From contig NZ_CP090003.1 of assembly GCF_021390195.1 (NCBI RefSeq), positions 1,476,001 to 1,540,000 of the forward strand: a stretch of DNA of 64,000 nt. The letters run 5' to 3'. The DNA is from Flagellimonas sp. CMM7 (GTDB lineage: Bacteria; Bacteroidota; Bacteroidia; Flavobacteriales; Flavobacteriaceae). The translations under genes and the position numbers were made by a program. Shown here piece by piece: positions 36,552-43,930 of this stretch; position 1 is the first letter of the stretch, and each line of letters begins with the position of its first letter. The notes below the pieces were generated by a model. It was given only the letters and a program-made list of their open reading frames with translations, did not search any database and was not told where the DNA came from.

Positions 36552-37485
36552 ACTTTTCGGTCAGCTTATCGTAACTCAAAACACTCTCCGAGTCCTCCAA
36601 AAACTGATTAAAACGCTCGTTTGAGGTCAAAGTCCTATTGTTGAACCTTGCAGCATATTCATCTAGATAACGGCTAATATGCTTATCGCTTACCTGATGA
36701 TACACTCCATAAAGACCACGTTTTAAAACACTCCAAAAGTTCTCAATTGTATTGGTGTGTACTTGACCCTCTACATAGATATTAAGGGCGTGCTTAACGT
36801 TGTCATGCTTATAGGTTCTTTTCAACTGCTTGTATGCAGGGGCTTCATCTGAATAGATAGTGCTGTCAGCAGGAACATGCGTTTTAACGAAGTCTACCAT
36901 ATTTTGTGTGGTTTCTCCCGATACGTACCTTAAAGCAACCTTACCGTTGCGCTCAATGATCCCTATGATGGTTTTCTTTGCCTTGTAAGGCTTACCCTCA
37001 TTGGTTAGGTTCTTATCCTCGTTTGAACGTCTTTTGTTAAGATGCTTGTTAGATTCCTTACCGCCAACGTATGCAGCATCAATTTCTACCATTTTGTTCT
37101 CGCCCAACATTTGCGGGGCTTTGTCCCTTAGCATTTCCCTGATACGGTGCAGAACAAACCATGCAGTTTTCTGGGTTATTCCCAAATCAATTGCAAGTTG
37201 CACACTGGAAATGCCTTTCTTATGCTCCGTTGCCAACCAGATTGCAGCAAACCAGATACGGAAAGGAATCTTTGAGTTCTCAAATATCGTACCTACCCTA
37301 ACAGTAAACTTCTTGTGGCATTCTTTATCTCTACACTTCCAGCCTCTATTGGTCTTATAAGGGTTGGTGCAACCACAATGAGGACATGCAGGCTCATTTC
37401 CCCAACGAATATTTTCGTAGTACGCTATCCCCGTAGCTTCGTCTTTGAAGTAATCTAAAAGTTGTGGTAGTGACTTGAATTGCAT
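36550..37485 (-). mobile_element. IS1595/ISXO2-type transposase
   Basis: A 311-residue transposase. The N-terminal zinc ribbon has Cys34, Cys37, Cys39, Cys51 and Cys56; the helix-turn-helix covers about 92-118; the DDE-like core has Asp136, Asp213 and the HTNTIENFWS motif (243-252). This is the ISXO2-like family of IS1595 elements. The frame is intact, with its own promoter and terminator. Terminal inverted repeats and target duplications were not found by eye, so limits of the element are unknown. It may include the 68-residue gene next to it. Confidence 0.88.
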
Positions 37486-37497
37486 TTTGGTTTAATT

Positions 37498-37554
37498 ATA
37501 TATACAAATATAACCGAATATATTGATATATACAAATATATTCGAATATTATTG
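37498..37554. repeat. Tandem 28/29-bp repeat upstream of the transposase gene
   Basis: Copy 1 at 37498-37525 and copy 2 at 37526-37554 both begin ATATATACAAATATA and contain CGAATAT. The two copies differ mainly at AACC/TTC. The pair lies between the transposase start and the divergent 68-residue gene. Confidence 0.7.
37505..37536 (-). promoter_or_regulatory. Promoter of the transposase gene, formed by the tandem repeat
   Basis: On the minus strand TTTG (37536-37533), 20 bases, then TATATTTG (37512-37505). The -33 and -7 elements are the same CAAATATA motif in successive repeat copies. Transcription would begin near 37500, about 15 bases before the ATG at 37485. Confidence 0.6.
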
Positions 37555-37566
37555 TATCTTTGTGCT

Positions 37567-37773
37567 ATGGTCACATACAAAGAGCGACAACAGAACAAAA
37601 AATACTACGTGCTATTGGAAAATGGCGTGCCTTTAGGTACGTTCGGTAATCTGAAAAAGATCACGGAATATATGGATGGTAAAGATTTCCCTAGTTACTG
37701 GACATTGATACGAAAGTCTGAAAACCCTTTAAAACATGGCATTTACACGATATATAAGGTAAAACATTACTAA
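37567..37773 (+). CDS. Small hypothetical protein (68 aa) beside the IS
   Basis: A 68-residue basic protein (MVTYKERQQNKKYYVLLENG at the start) divergent from the transposase. Its -7-like TATCTTTG at 37555-37562 ends only 4 bases before the ATG, so the message would have almost no leader. The sequence looks like a small alpha/beta or SH3-type fold with GVPLGTFGNLKKITEYM. No family is recognised. It could be an IS passenger or regulator, since it shares the repeat-containing region with the transposase. Confidence 0.55.
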   Translation: MVTYKERQQNKKYYVLLENGVPLGTFGNLKKITEYMDGKDFPSYWTLIRKSENPLKHGIYTIYKVKHY

Positions 37774-38154
37774 AACACAATATCTGTTATCAAATGAAAT
37801 TTTATTCTTCGTCTAAATACTGACTACCTGTGTATCAGTTATTTAAAGTGTTATATAGAATATATAGTTAACTATCACTACATTGATCGTTAATAACTCT
37901 TGAAAACTACGAGGTTTGTAGTCCATTTCCGATCTTAATATAGATTAGCTTTGTCTTAATAAAGCAAAAAAGCCCAAACTTGGCGGAGCGGACTTTTTTG
38001 GTTTTTTAGAAATGTAATAAAAAAGTAGGGGCTGTTAGATTTAATTCTTGCTGGATTCCTACCTAGTAGAAGTGGGTTCGATTCCCACCAGCTCCACTTT
38101 TTTGTTATACAAATATAGCGAATAGCTACTAAACACAGGAAAAATAAGTGCATT
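37774..38154. other. Gap with tmRNA-like fragment
   Basis: No protein gene is supported in these 381 bases. A plus-strand imperfect hairpin (AAAAAAGCCC ... GGACTTTTTT, about 37965-38000) looks like a degraded terminator. The tRNA/tmRNA-like segment at 38028-38096 is listed separately. An antisense open frame here was rejected. Confidence 0.5.
38028..38096 (+). ncRNA. tmRNA/tRNA-like segment, probably a degenerate ssrA copy or attachment remnant
   Basis: A perfect T-arm (GTGGG-TTCGATT-CCCAC, 38072-38088) is followed by CAGCTCC and A. The 5' GGGGCTG (38028-38034) pairs with CAGCTCC over 7 bp including one G:U. GGGGCTG and CAGCTCCA are the tmRNA acceptor ends. The 37 bases between do not fold into a normal D-arm plus anticodon arm, so this is not an ordinary tRNA. 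A T run follows at 38098. The 3' part equals the usual integrase target of ssrA. Confidence 0.45.
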
Positions 38155-38658
38155 ATGTCGAAAATATCCTTAAAAGATTTACTGGAAGAAAAGGCTCTAT
38201 TGGAGAAAAAGTTGACCATTTTGAATTTGATGATTGACGCATATTCCGATGATAATTTTAATATCATGGACTTGGATTCTCCTATTGAGTTTGCTTCCAC
38301 AATGATAGAAACCAAAGAGGTTCCCTATGACGATTTCCCGTACCATAAAAAATGGATTGAGCAAATATTGTATTTATTGGAAAAGAAAGGTCGGTTTTTA
38401 AGTAATCATGAATTAGCAGAGTCACTAATGCCTTATTACCATCAGTACAATATTGATAAACTAAAAAGAAAGGTATCAGTTAACATATCAGCTGCATATA
38501 AAAACAAAACTGTTGATGGATTGATTAAATTTAGAATCAACAATACCCCGAAAGGAAATGTTTGGGGCTATACAAGATGGTTGGATGATAATGGCGAAAT
38601 ATTAGAAAAACACCGTCCGTTTGATTTAACTGAAAGCGGGCAGATGACAATATATTAA
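38155..38658 (+). CDS. Hypothetical protein with coiled coil and winged-helix-like region
   Basis: A 167-residue protein. Residues 1-30 are a coiled-coil-like helix (LKDLLEEKALLEKKLTILN). Residues 60-135 look like a winged-helix or HARE-HTH module (KKWIEQILYLLEKKGRFLSNHELAE, then KLKRKVSVNISAAYKN), which suggests a DNA-binding or adaptor role. The family is not named. It starts 58 bases after the tmRNA-like segment, a place where integrated elements often carry cargo. No integrase is near. Confidence 0.55.
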   Translation: MSKISLKDLLEEKALLEKKLTILNLMIDAYSDDNFNIMDLDSPIEFASTMIETKEVPYDDFPYHKKWIEQILYLLEKKGRFLSNHELAESLMPYYHQYNIDKLKRKVSVNISAAYKNKTVDGLIKFRINNTPKGNVWGYTRWLDDNGEILEKHRPFDLTESGQMTIY

Positions 38659-38663
38659 AATTG

Positions 38664-38737
38664 GTGGCACCGAAAAGATAAGTCCAGATTCAAGGTTGAC
38701 GAGCCGGAACTGTACATTGCTTGAAGTGCCACTTTTT
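38664..38737 (+). ncRNA. Possible small structured RNA
   Basis: A 7-bp closing stem (GTGGCAC with GTGCCAC) encloses 55 bases and ends in a T run, a size and shape close to a tRNA. No T-arm or anticodon arm is convincing. It could equally be a long-loop terminator of the gene at 38155-38658. Confidence 0.25.
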
Positions 38738-38832
38738 AAGATACATACTCCGCAACATTAGCGGAAAACCAGACGAGAAAATTAAAGTGTGCCGTCTCCC
38801 ATTAGGATAGGGCTTTGAATAATTACCGTCGG

Positions 38833-38866
38833 AAAAGGGGTATACTTAGCGGTGCGCCCCTTTTTT
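38833..38866 (+). terminator. Hairpin with T run
   Basis: AAAAGGGG (38833-38840) pairs with CCCCTTTT (38857-38864), with inner G:C and A:T pairs across a 16-base interior, then more T's. The gene it serves is not clear. Confidence 0.6.
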
Positions 38867-38967
38867 CATTGTCCAAATCTAGGGAATATCCCAATCAGAT
38901 CCAAGACATTTACGATTTATTTAGCGGTGCTGGAAGTTTCCTTAGTGATGTTGTCATAGCCAACCCA

Positions 38968-38985
38968 CTCTATCAACCCCTAGAT
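38968..38985 (+). repeat. Repeat series 2, copy 1
   Basis: CTATCAACCCCTAGATTC. The same core recurs at 39346-39363 (identical) and, with changes, at 39667-39684. Copies 2 and 3 share a longer block; copy 1 shares only this core and nearby pyrimidine-rich bases. Confidence 0.55.
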
Positions 38986-38991
38986 TCATTC

Positions 38992-39231
38992 TTAATCTGG
39001 TTGTGGAACCAATGAGTTAGGAGGTAGTGAAGAAATCCATGCTTGTTTACCCGGCCAACCAATATTTTGATGAAAACACACAAGTGCATCTGGACCTACC
39101 GTTCCAATTCCTGTTCGTGTACTATGCTCAAAAATTATTGAGCCATCAGGCTGACGTTCCGCACTGGTGGCGGTGATATAAATAGGTTCTTCTCTTCCGG
39201 GCATAAAAATAATATACGATTTTTCGGCCAT
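38992..39231 (-). CDS. Small hypothetical protein (79 aa)
   Basis: A 79-residue frame from the ATG at 39231 (MAEKSYIIFMPGREEPIYIT at the start); a longer frame to 39288 would begin inside repeat copy B. The product is beta-rich with several Gly, Pro and aromatic residues and no membrane segment. Its composition resembles a real small folded protein. No family is recognised. It lies between two repeat copies in the accessory region. Confidence 0.5.
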   Translation of the reverse strand: MAEKSYIIFMPGREEPIYITATSAERQPDGSIIFEHSTRTGIGTVGPDALVCFHQNIGWPGKQAWISSLPPNSLVPQPD

Positions 39232-39270
39232 GATTATTTTTTTAAGGGTTTTCCTACAAGATAATAATTT

Positions 39271-39304
39271 TATTTCATCCTGTCCCATATTGTATGTAGA
39301 TGCC
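39271..39304 (-). repeat. Dispersed repeat, copy B (right, inverted)
   Basis: Read on the minus strand it begins GGCATCTACATACAATATGG and matches copy A (35036-35069) at 30 of 34 positions. Eighteen bases further on the plus strand begins the second long block of repeat series 2. Confidence 0.65.
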
Positions 39305-39319
39305 TAAAAATGTATTTAA

Positions 39320-39380
39320 ATGTCATACTTGGAAAATCACCCACCCTATCAACCCCTAGATTCTTTTTCTTTTCTGGTCA
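39320..39380 (+). repeat. Repeat series 2, copy 2
   Basis: A block running from ATGTCATACTTGGAAAATCA through CACCCACCC and CTATCAACCCCTAGATTC to a pyrimidine-rich end. It matches 39641-39695 over about 55 bases with scattered changes, and copy 1 in the central core. Confidence 0.6.
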
Positions 39381-39400
39381 ATTTTTTGTATATTAAGGAC

Positions 39401-39541
39401 ATGGATTTGCCAGATGAGTTTTACCAAATACTAATTTCAATTATCTTACTAAGTGTAGCGATGATTTTTGTCGGTTACTTTACAAAAAGGGGTAGGAATT
39501 TCAGAAGCAGCAGAAATAAAAAGGCAAGGAAGCAGTTCTGA
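39401..39541 (+). CDS. Small single-TM hypothetical protein (46 aa)
   Basis: A 46-residue frame from the ATG at 39401 (MDLPDEFYQILISIILLSVA at the start): one membrane helix (about residues 9-27) followed by a strongly basic tail (KRGRNFRSSRNKKARKQF). Upstream in-frame codons belong to repeat copy 2, so the shorter start is preferred. Small single-helix proteins with basic tails include toxins and membrane-complex subunits, but nothing specific supports either. Confidence 0.35.
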   Translation: MDLPDEFYQILISIILLSVAMIFVGYFTKRGRNFRSSRNKKARKQF

Positions 39542-39812
39542 CCGCATCCACATCCAGAAAATTCGACCAATAATCCTCTTTTACAATTAATTAAACTCCT
39601 TTGAATCTTTTTCAATTGGTTTTGTCCCTCTTTATATATAGATGCCATATTTGGGAAATCACCCACCCCATTAACCCCTAGATTCTTTTTCCGGTTTAGG
39701 AGGGTTTTTCAAGGTTTACAATAAGTATCCCAATATCACGTTTTGTAAGTGTATTCTTTCAGGTTTTGTTAGGTTGATTTGGGAAAACAACTTCATGAGA
39801 GTACAAATAGTT
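39542..39812. other. Gap with repeat copies and no gene
   Basis: These 271 bases contain dispersed repeat copy C (39617-39645, minus orientation) running directly into series 2 copy 3 (39641-39695). No coding frame with plausible composition is seen. Confidence 0.5.
39617..39695. repeat. Dispersed repeat copy C joined to series 2 copy 3
   Basis: On the minus strand 39645 to 39617 begins GGCATCTATATATAAAGAGG, close to copies A and B for 24 bases. On the plus strand the block from ATGCCATATTTGGGAAATCA to CTAGATTC copies series 2. The two parts abut here but are 18 bases apart at copy B. Confidence 0.6.
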
Positions 39813-40079
39813 CTATATATGGGATAAAGGTTGCCATACCTTTATCCCTTTTTTTGTTTTAGCTTTTGGTCCCACTATATATACACCCCTTGGTCTTTTT
39901 ATATCATTTACAGTTAAATCATTAGAAAAAAGATTCGATAGTATTTCAGCATTATTTTTTCCATGAATTTTTTGATTTTTTTCATCGTCCCCCAATTTTA
40001 ATGCATGCTTATCCAAAAAAATATCCCATGCCTTATTATGCAAATCGGTATCAAAAAACAAGGGGATAAAATTTAAACC
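39813..40079 (-). pseudogene. HAD-superfamily (beta-phosphoglucomutase-like) gene remnant
   Basis: An open frame of about 88 codons with no good start (TTG at 40061 at best, stop at 40080). The segment DTDLHNKAWDIFLDKHALKL followed by IHGKNNAEILSNLF matches the N-terminal cap region of HAD phosphatases of the beta-phosphoglucomutase group. The catalytic DxDGT is lost and the Rossmann core is absent. The last 27 residues (RPRGVYIVGPKAKTKKGIKV start) do not belong to a HAD protein, so this looks like a fused or decayed fragment. Confidence 0.45.
39821..39855 (+). terminator. Strong hairpin with T run
   Basis: GGGATAAAGGT (39821-39831) pairs perfectly with ACCTTTATCCC (39838-39848) and is followed by seven T's. 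It overlaps the end of the HAD remnant on the opposite strand and could stop transcription coming from the repeat region. Confidence 0.8.
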
Positions 40080-40190
40080 TCATCAACACCATTCTTAAAG
40101 GTTTCGCCTTTAGAAAACAAACATAGAGAAGAATATTTCCGAGGCGAAACGGTGAAATTGAAATGCTCATAAAAGAGCAAAAACCTGTCA

Positions 40191-42371
40191 TTAAACTATT
40201 GGCAATTTTCTAATTCGTTTTCCCGTAGCAGCATAAATGGCGTTTGCCAATGCCGGGATTGCTGGCGGTAAAGGAGGTTCGCCAAGACCTCTCGGAGGCA
40301 GTTCATTTTTTATAAATTCAACATTCATCTCTGGCACTTCCCCTAGCCGCATCCACTTATAATCATGAAAATTAGACTGCTGTGCCGCGCCATCTTTAAA
40401 AGTTATTTCCCCATAAAGTGCTGCACATAATCCTTCAAGGATTCCGCCTTCCACTTGAGCTCTTGCTCCGGAAGGATTTACCACTATACCGCAATCTACC
40501 GCAGCATCTACCTGTAAAATTTCAACCTTTCCACTTTCACCTACAGCTACAGTTACAACCTCGGCAATAAACGATCCAGCCCCTTTTCTAGCGGCAAATC
40601 CCCTTCCCTGCCCTTTAGGTAAGGATGTATCCCAATTGCTCATTTGCCGTACCTTATTGATTACGACAATCAAGCGTTCTACATCAAACTCATAATCACC
40701 GACCACTGGGACCATTCTCTTGGGGCCTAGGAATTTTAAAAAATAATCAATGGGATCCATCTTGTTCAAAAATGCCAGCTCATCCAAAAAACAATGAACG
40801 GAAAATGCATTGGCCGAAGACGCTACCGCACGCCATTGGCCTAAAGGAGCATCGCTCAACACGTGTCCATATTCCAATTGAAGGTTGGGAACAAATCCGG
40901 CAGGAAAGTCATATTCATCTATTTCGGTGCCGGCTGGACCTCCTTCTCTTCCTAACGATGTTTTGCGGGAAGCATTGGCCAAAATGTGCTGCCATCCCGT
41001 TACCATACCATCTTTATCCAGCGAAGCAGAGATTTTCTGCACACTTCCGGGTCTATACCAATCATGCCTGATATCCTCTTCCCTAGTCCAGGTAAGTTTA
41101 ACCGGTTTTCCAATTTTCTGAGATAAAACGGCCGCGTCCATTGCATAATCCACATAATATCTTCTTCCAAACCCACCGCCTATTCTAGGCAGGTGAATTT
41201 TAATCTGCTCTGGTTTTAACCCAAACAATTTAATCAACCCATCTTGCAATGCTTCCGGATTTTGTGTTGGGGCCCATACCTCACAAATATCAGCTCTAAA
41301 ATCAACCATACAATTCATTGGTTCCATGGTAACATGTGCCAAAAAAGGCAACTCATAAATAGCTTCAAAACTGGAAGCAGCACTCTGTTTTGCCCTAGCG
41401 ATGTCTCCATCTTTTCTTTCGATAGATGTATTTGAAAGTTGGGCATGAAAACGCCCAAAAATCTCATCTGTATTTTCTTTTCTTGTATTGGAATTATCCC
41501 AAACTACCTTAAGCTTTTTAGCAGCTTTAAATGTGGCCCAGGTTGAATTGGCAATAACTGCAATACCATTCACAAAGTTGGGACTGTTGGGCCCAAGCAG
41601 TCTTCCACCATACTCCATATTATTAAGTTCTATGATATCGATAACACCATTTACGGACCTTGCTTCTGTATCGTCATAACTACTTACCCCACCTTCAAAA
41701 ACAGGGTTTTTTACAGCGGTGGCGTATACCATTTCTGGAAGTTTTAAATCGATAGCATATTCAGCACCTCCACTCACTAACTTATCCAAACCTACTTGGG
41801 AAATGTTCTTACCAATAATTTCAAAAGAATCGGTTGGTTTAAACTCCACTTGCTCTGGCAATGGCATTTGAGAGGCTTCGGCAATAAGTGCCTCAAATGG
41901 CGTGGTATCGCCGGATTTTATATGTACTACGTTACTGTTTTCTGTAGTAAGTTCTTCAAAGGGAAGGTTCATTTTAAGCGACGCTGCCTCTATGAGTACT
42001 TGTCTCACCATTGCCCCTGCTGTTCGCATCAAATCCCAATTTAGAATAATGGCATAGCTGCCACCTGCCCATTGCTCATCGTAAATGGTATCAAAATCTG
42101 CTTGAATCACTTTCACTTTATCCCAATTGGCACCCAATTCTTCGGCTAAAATCATGGGGAGGGAAGTTTTGATTCCTTGTCCAATTTCTGGGTTCTTGGC
42201 AATGAGAGAAACCCATCCATCTGTATCAATTTGTATAAGGGGTGAAAACTCATATGTTTCTGCTACAGATTTTTTGGGAATGCACGATTGAAGATGCACT
42301 CCTGCTATAAGGGCTCCACTGGCCGAAACCATAAGTTTGATGAAATTCCTTCTTTTTAATGTGTTTTTCAT
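40191..42371 (-). CDS. Molybdopterin-binding subunit of an IorB-like periplasmic hydroxylase
   Basis: A 726-residue protein of the xanthine dehydrogenase large-subunit family, isoquinoline 1-oxidoreductase type. The N-terminus has a twin-arginine motif (KRRNFIKLM) and a lipobox-like LQSC (Cys30), so it is likely exported folded and possibly lipidated. Motifs include GQGIKTSLPMILAEELG, GGGFGRRYYVDYA (molybdopterin site) and a C-terminal RGLGEPPLPPAIPALANAI. It hydroxylates or oxidises a substrate with water as oxygen donor; the substrate is unknown. The 2Fe-2S partner gene lies 4 bases upstream. Confidence 0.87.
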   Translation of the reverse strand: MKNTLKRRNFIKLMVSASGALIAGVHLQSCIPKKSVAETYEFSPLIQIDTDGWVSLIAKNPEIGQGIKTSLPMILAEELGANWDKVKVIQADFDTIYDEQWAGGSYAIILNWDLMRTAGAMVRQVLIEAASLKMNLPFEELTTENSNVVHIKSGDTTPFEALIAEASQMPLPEQVEFKPTDSFEIIGKNISQVGLDKLVSGGAEYAIDLKLPEMVYATAVKNPVFEGGVSSYDDTEARSVNGVIDIIELNNMEYGGRLLGPNSPNFVNGIAVIANSTWATFKAAKKLKVVWDNSNTRKENTDEIFGRFHAQLSNTSIERKDGDIARAKQSAASSFEAIYELPFLAHVTMEPMNCMVDFRADICEVWAPTQNPEALQDGLIKLFGLKPEQIKIHLPRIGGGFGRRYYVDYAMDAAVLSQKIGKPVKLTWTREEDIRHDWYRPGSVQKISASLDKDGMVTGWQHILANASRKTSLGREGGPAGTEIDEYDFPAGFVPNLQLEYGHVLSDAPLGQWRAVASSANAFSVHCFLDELAFLNKMDPIDYFLKFLGPKRMVPVVGDYEFDVERLIVVINKVRQMSNWDTSLPKGQGRGFAARKGAGSFIAEVVTVAVGESGKVEILQVDAAVDCGIVVNPSGARAQVEGGILEGLCAALYGEITFKDGAAQQSNFHDYKWMRLGEVPEMNVEFIKNELPPRGLGEPPLPPAIPALANAIYAATGKRIRKLPIV

Positions 42372-42375
42372 TTCA

Positions 42376-42840
42376 CTACTCTTCTAATTTGCTTGCAGCC
42401 AACTGTATGGCTTTACGTATTCTTGGGTATGTACCACATCTGCAGATATTGCCTGCCATGGCAGCATTTATTTCATCTTCAGTTGGGGCCGGGTTTTTGG
42501 AAAGTAATGCAGCAGCACTTATTATTTGACCAGATTGACAGTAACCGCATTGCGGCACGTCCAATTCCATCCATGCTTGTTGTACTGGATGGTTTAGGTC
42601 TGCGGACAACCCTTCAATTGTCGTGATGTTTTCTTCTAATGCGGCAGCAATTGGAAGTGTGCATGATCTAATGGCATTGCCTTTGTACTGCACAGTGCAA
42701 GCACCGCAAAGACCTTTTCCGCAACCATACTTGGCTCCCGTTAATCCTAATTCATCTCTTAACACCCAGAGTAATGGGGTATCGGCATCTACGGAAACCG
42801 TTTTTTCCGCATTGTTCACTGTTATTGTGTAGGATGGCAT
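42376..42840 (-). CDS. 2Fe-2S subunit of the IorA-like hydroxylase
   Basis: A 154-residue two-cluster ferredoxin subunit. The plant-type cluster ligands are Cys40, Cys45, Cys48 and Cys60, and the second cluster uses Cys98, Cys101, Cys133 and Cys135. It passes electrons from the molybdenum subunit to an acceptor. No Tat signal is visible, so it may be carried out with the large subunit. The two genes form a 4-base-spaced pair in iorA-iorB order. Confidence 0.9.
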   Translation of the reverse strand: MPSYTITVNNAEKTVSVDADTPLLWVLRDELGLTGAKYGCGKGLCGACTVQYKGNAIRSCTLPIAAALEENITTIEGLSADLNHPVQQAWMELDVPQCGYCQSGQIISAAALLSKNPAPTEDEINAAMAGNICRCGTYPRIRKAIQLAASKLEE

Positions 42841-42994
42841 AAGTGTATTTTTGAATTCATGATTAGGTGAAGATTGATTGATGAATTTTTTGGGCCCATA
42901 AATCTGAACCCAGAATCAATCTTAAACTTACCCAATAAATAAAATGAAATTCAGGCCTTGCAGTAAACGGACAAGGTTTTGATAGCGAACGGCA

Positions 42995-43750
42995 CTAATA
43001 CGTTCTATCCTTAAAGAAAAGTGTAATCTCTTTGATAAAAGTTCTACTCACTCTTCGTCTAGTGCCATCTTTCATGATTACCTCTAAGCTATGATCACCC
43101 CCTCTAGAAAGTTCAGCTACATAGTTTACATTAATTATGGTAGAGCGGTGGATTTTCCTGAACATGTTTTGGGGAAGAATGTCAAGGAAAGATTTTAAAG
43201 GTTTGCGCATCACAAAAATACCTTTGGTAGTAAATAGCTTGGTATAATAGTTTTCCGAAGCAAGTAGATAAATTTGAGAAGGTTCGCAGAAGTACTTATT
43301 ACTTCCTCTAGTCAGTTCTAACAATAATGGAGGTTTTGACTCGGCTTCTCCTGATGTCTTCAATTTGTCTATAATAAACCAAACTAGGCCAATGTCAACC
43401 AATGTCCAAAAGATAAAAAAGTAGCGATATACCCCAAACTTGGATCCTTCCAAACCTAAGTATGGACTGTATGTTGAACTAAACTTAAAAAACCAACCAA
43501 AATGCAAACAGATTAGTGTCAAACTAGTGCCAAATAATAGAAGAGTGCCAAATTTAGATTCAGTAGTACTCTTAATAATTTTATCCAATACTTTAAAACC
43601 AATAATCCAAGGAACCCAAATTGCAAATTGCCAAAGCAATACGTGGTGTAATGTCACCTGATCCCGAGTGGCATATTCTCTCCAATAAATCAATACGCCC
43701 AGTATTACTGCAATTGCAAGTATTAAGCCTATAAAATTTTTGGTTTTCAT
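42995..43750 (-). CDS. Membrane-bound LytTR transcriptional regulator
   Basis: A 251-residue protein. Four membrane segments fill residues 5-130, and a LytTR DNA-binding domain covers about 150-250 (YYTKLFTTKGIFVMRKPLKSF, then FRKIHRSTIINVNYVAEL). There is no receiver domain. Such proteins sense a signal in the membrane. It lies upstream of, and is transcribed toward, the iorAB-like pair with a 155-base gap, so it may control it, but this is only proximity. Confidence 0.82.
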   Translation of the reverse strand: MKTKNFIGLILAIAVILGVLIYWREYATRDQVTLHHVLLWQFAIWVPWIIGFKVLDKIIKSTTESKFGTLLLFGTSLTLICLHFGWFFKFSSTYSPYLGLEGSKFGVYRYFFIFWTLVDIGLVWFIIDKLKTSGEAESKPPLLLELTRGSNKYFCEPSQIYLLASENYYTKLFTTKGIFVMRKPLKSFLDILPQNMFRKIHRSTIINVNYVAELSRGGDHSLEVIMKDGTRRRVSRTFIKEITLFFKDRTY

Positions 43751-43930
43751 TCTATTTTAAATGCAAGACCTTAAAGATATATTATTCATATTTCCATACC
43801 CTTAAGAAATTCATATTTTTAGATAGTGTATTCCTAAATTGAGTTCTGCCAAATAAACATAAAGACAGCAAGAATCGGGTTTTACTCCGCTCTTCTCATC
43901 AGTATTTTTGAGCAAATTAAAACAGGTATT

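Larger units (their letters stand above)
38659..38991. other. Gap with RNA-like hairpins and repeat copy 1
   Basis: No convincing gene in these 333 bases. GTGGCAC (38664-38670) pairs with GTGCCAC (38726-38732) and is followed by TTTTT, forming a 69-base stem-closed unit. A second hairpin with a T run sits at 38833-38866. The start of the CTATCAACCCCTAGATTC repeat series lies at 38968-38985. A 66-codon frame across the second hairpin was rejected. Confidence 0.5.

Noticed and set aside
37498..37554. CRISPR-like or iteron array
   Set aside because: Only two abutting copies with no spacers, and no Cas or Rep gene nearby. Promoter function explains them better.
38028..38096. Ordinary tRNA gene
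   Set aside because: The T-arm and acceptor pair well, but no D-arm and no 5-bp anticodon stem with a 7-base loop can be drawn. Listed as tmRNA/tRNA-like instead.
36401..38100. Full IS boundaries with terminal inverted repeats
   Set aside because: I compared the flanks by eye and found no convincing inverted pair or 8-bp duplication, so only the transposase gene, promoter and terminator are listed.
37956..38315. A 119-codon minus-strand frame across the tmRNA-like segment
   Set aside because: Its peptide contains the WWESNP-type string that appears when the antisense of a tRNA-like sequence is translated. It also overlaps the well-supported plus-strand gene at 38155.
38815..39015. A 66-codon plus-strand frame across the second hairpin and repeat copy 1
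   Set aside because: It reads through a terminator-like hairpin and its last part comes from the repeat core (YQPLDSF also arises from copy 2). No independent sign of coding.
38968..39695. CRISPR array formed by the three CTATCAACCCCTAGATTC copies
   Set aside because: Spacing is over 300 bases and irregular, and the copies differ outside the core. No cas genes.
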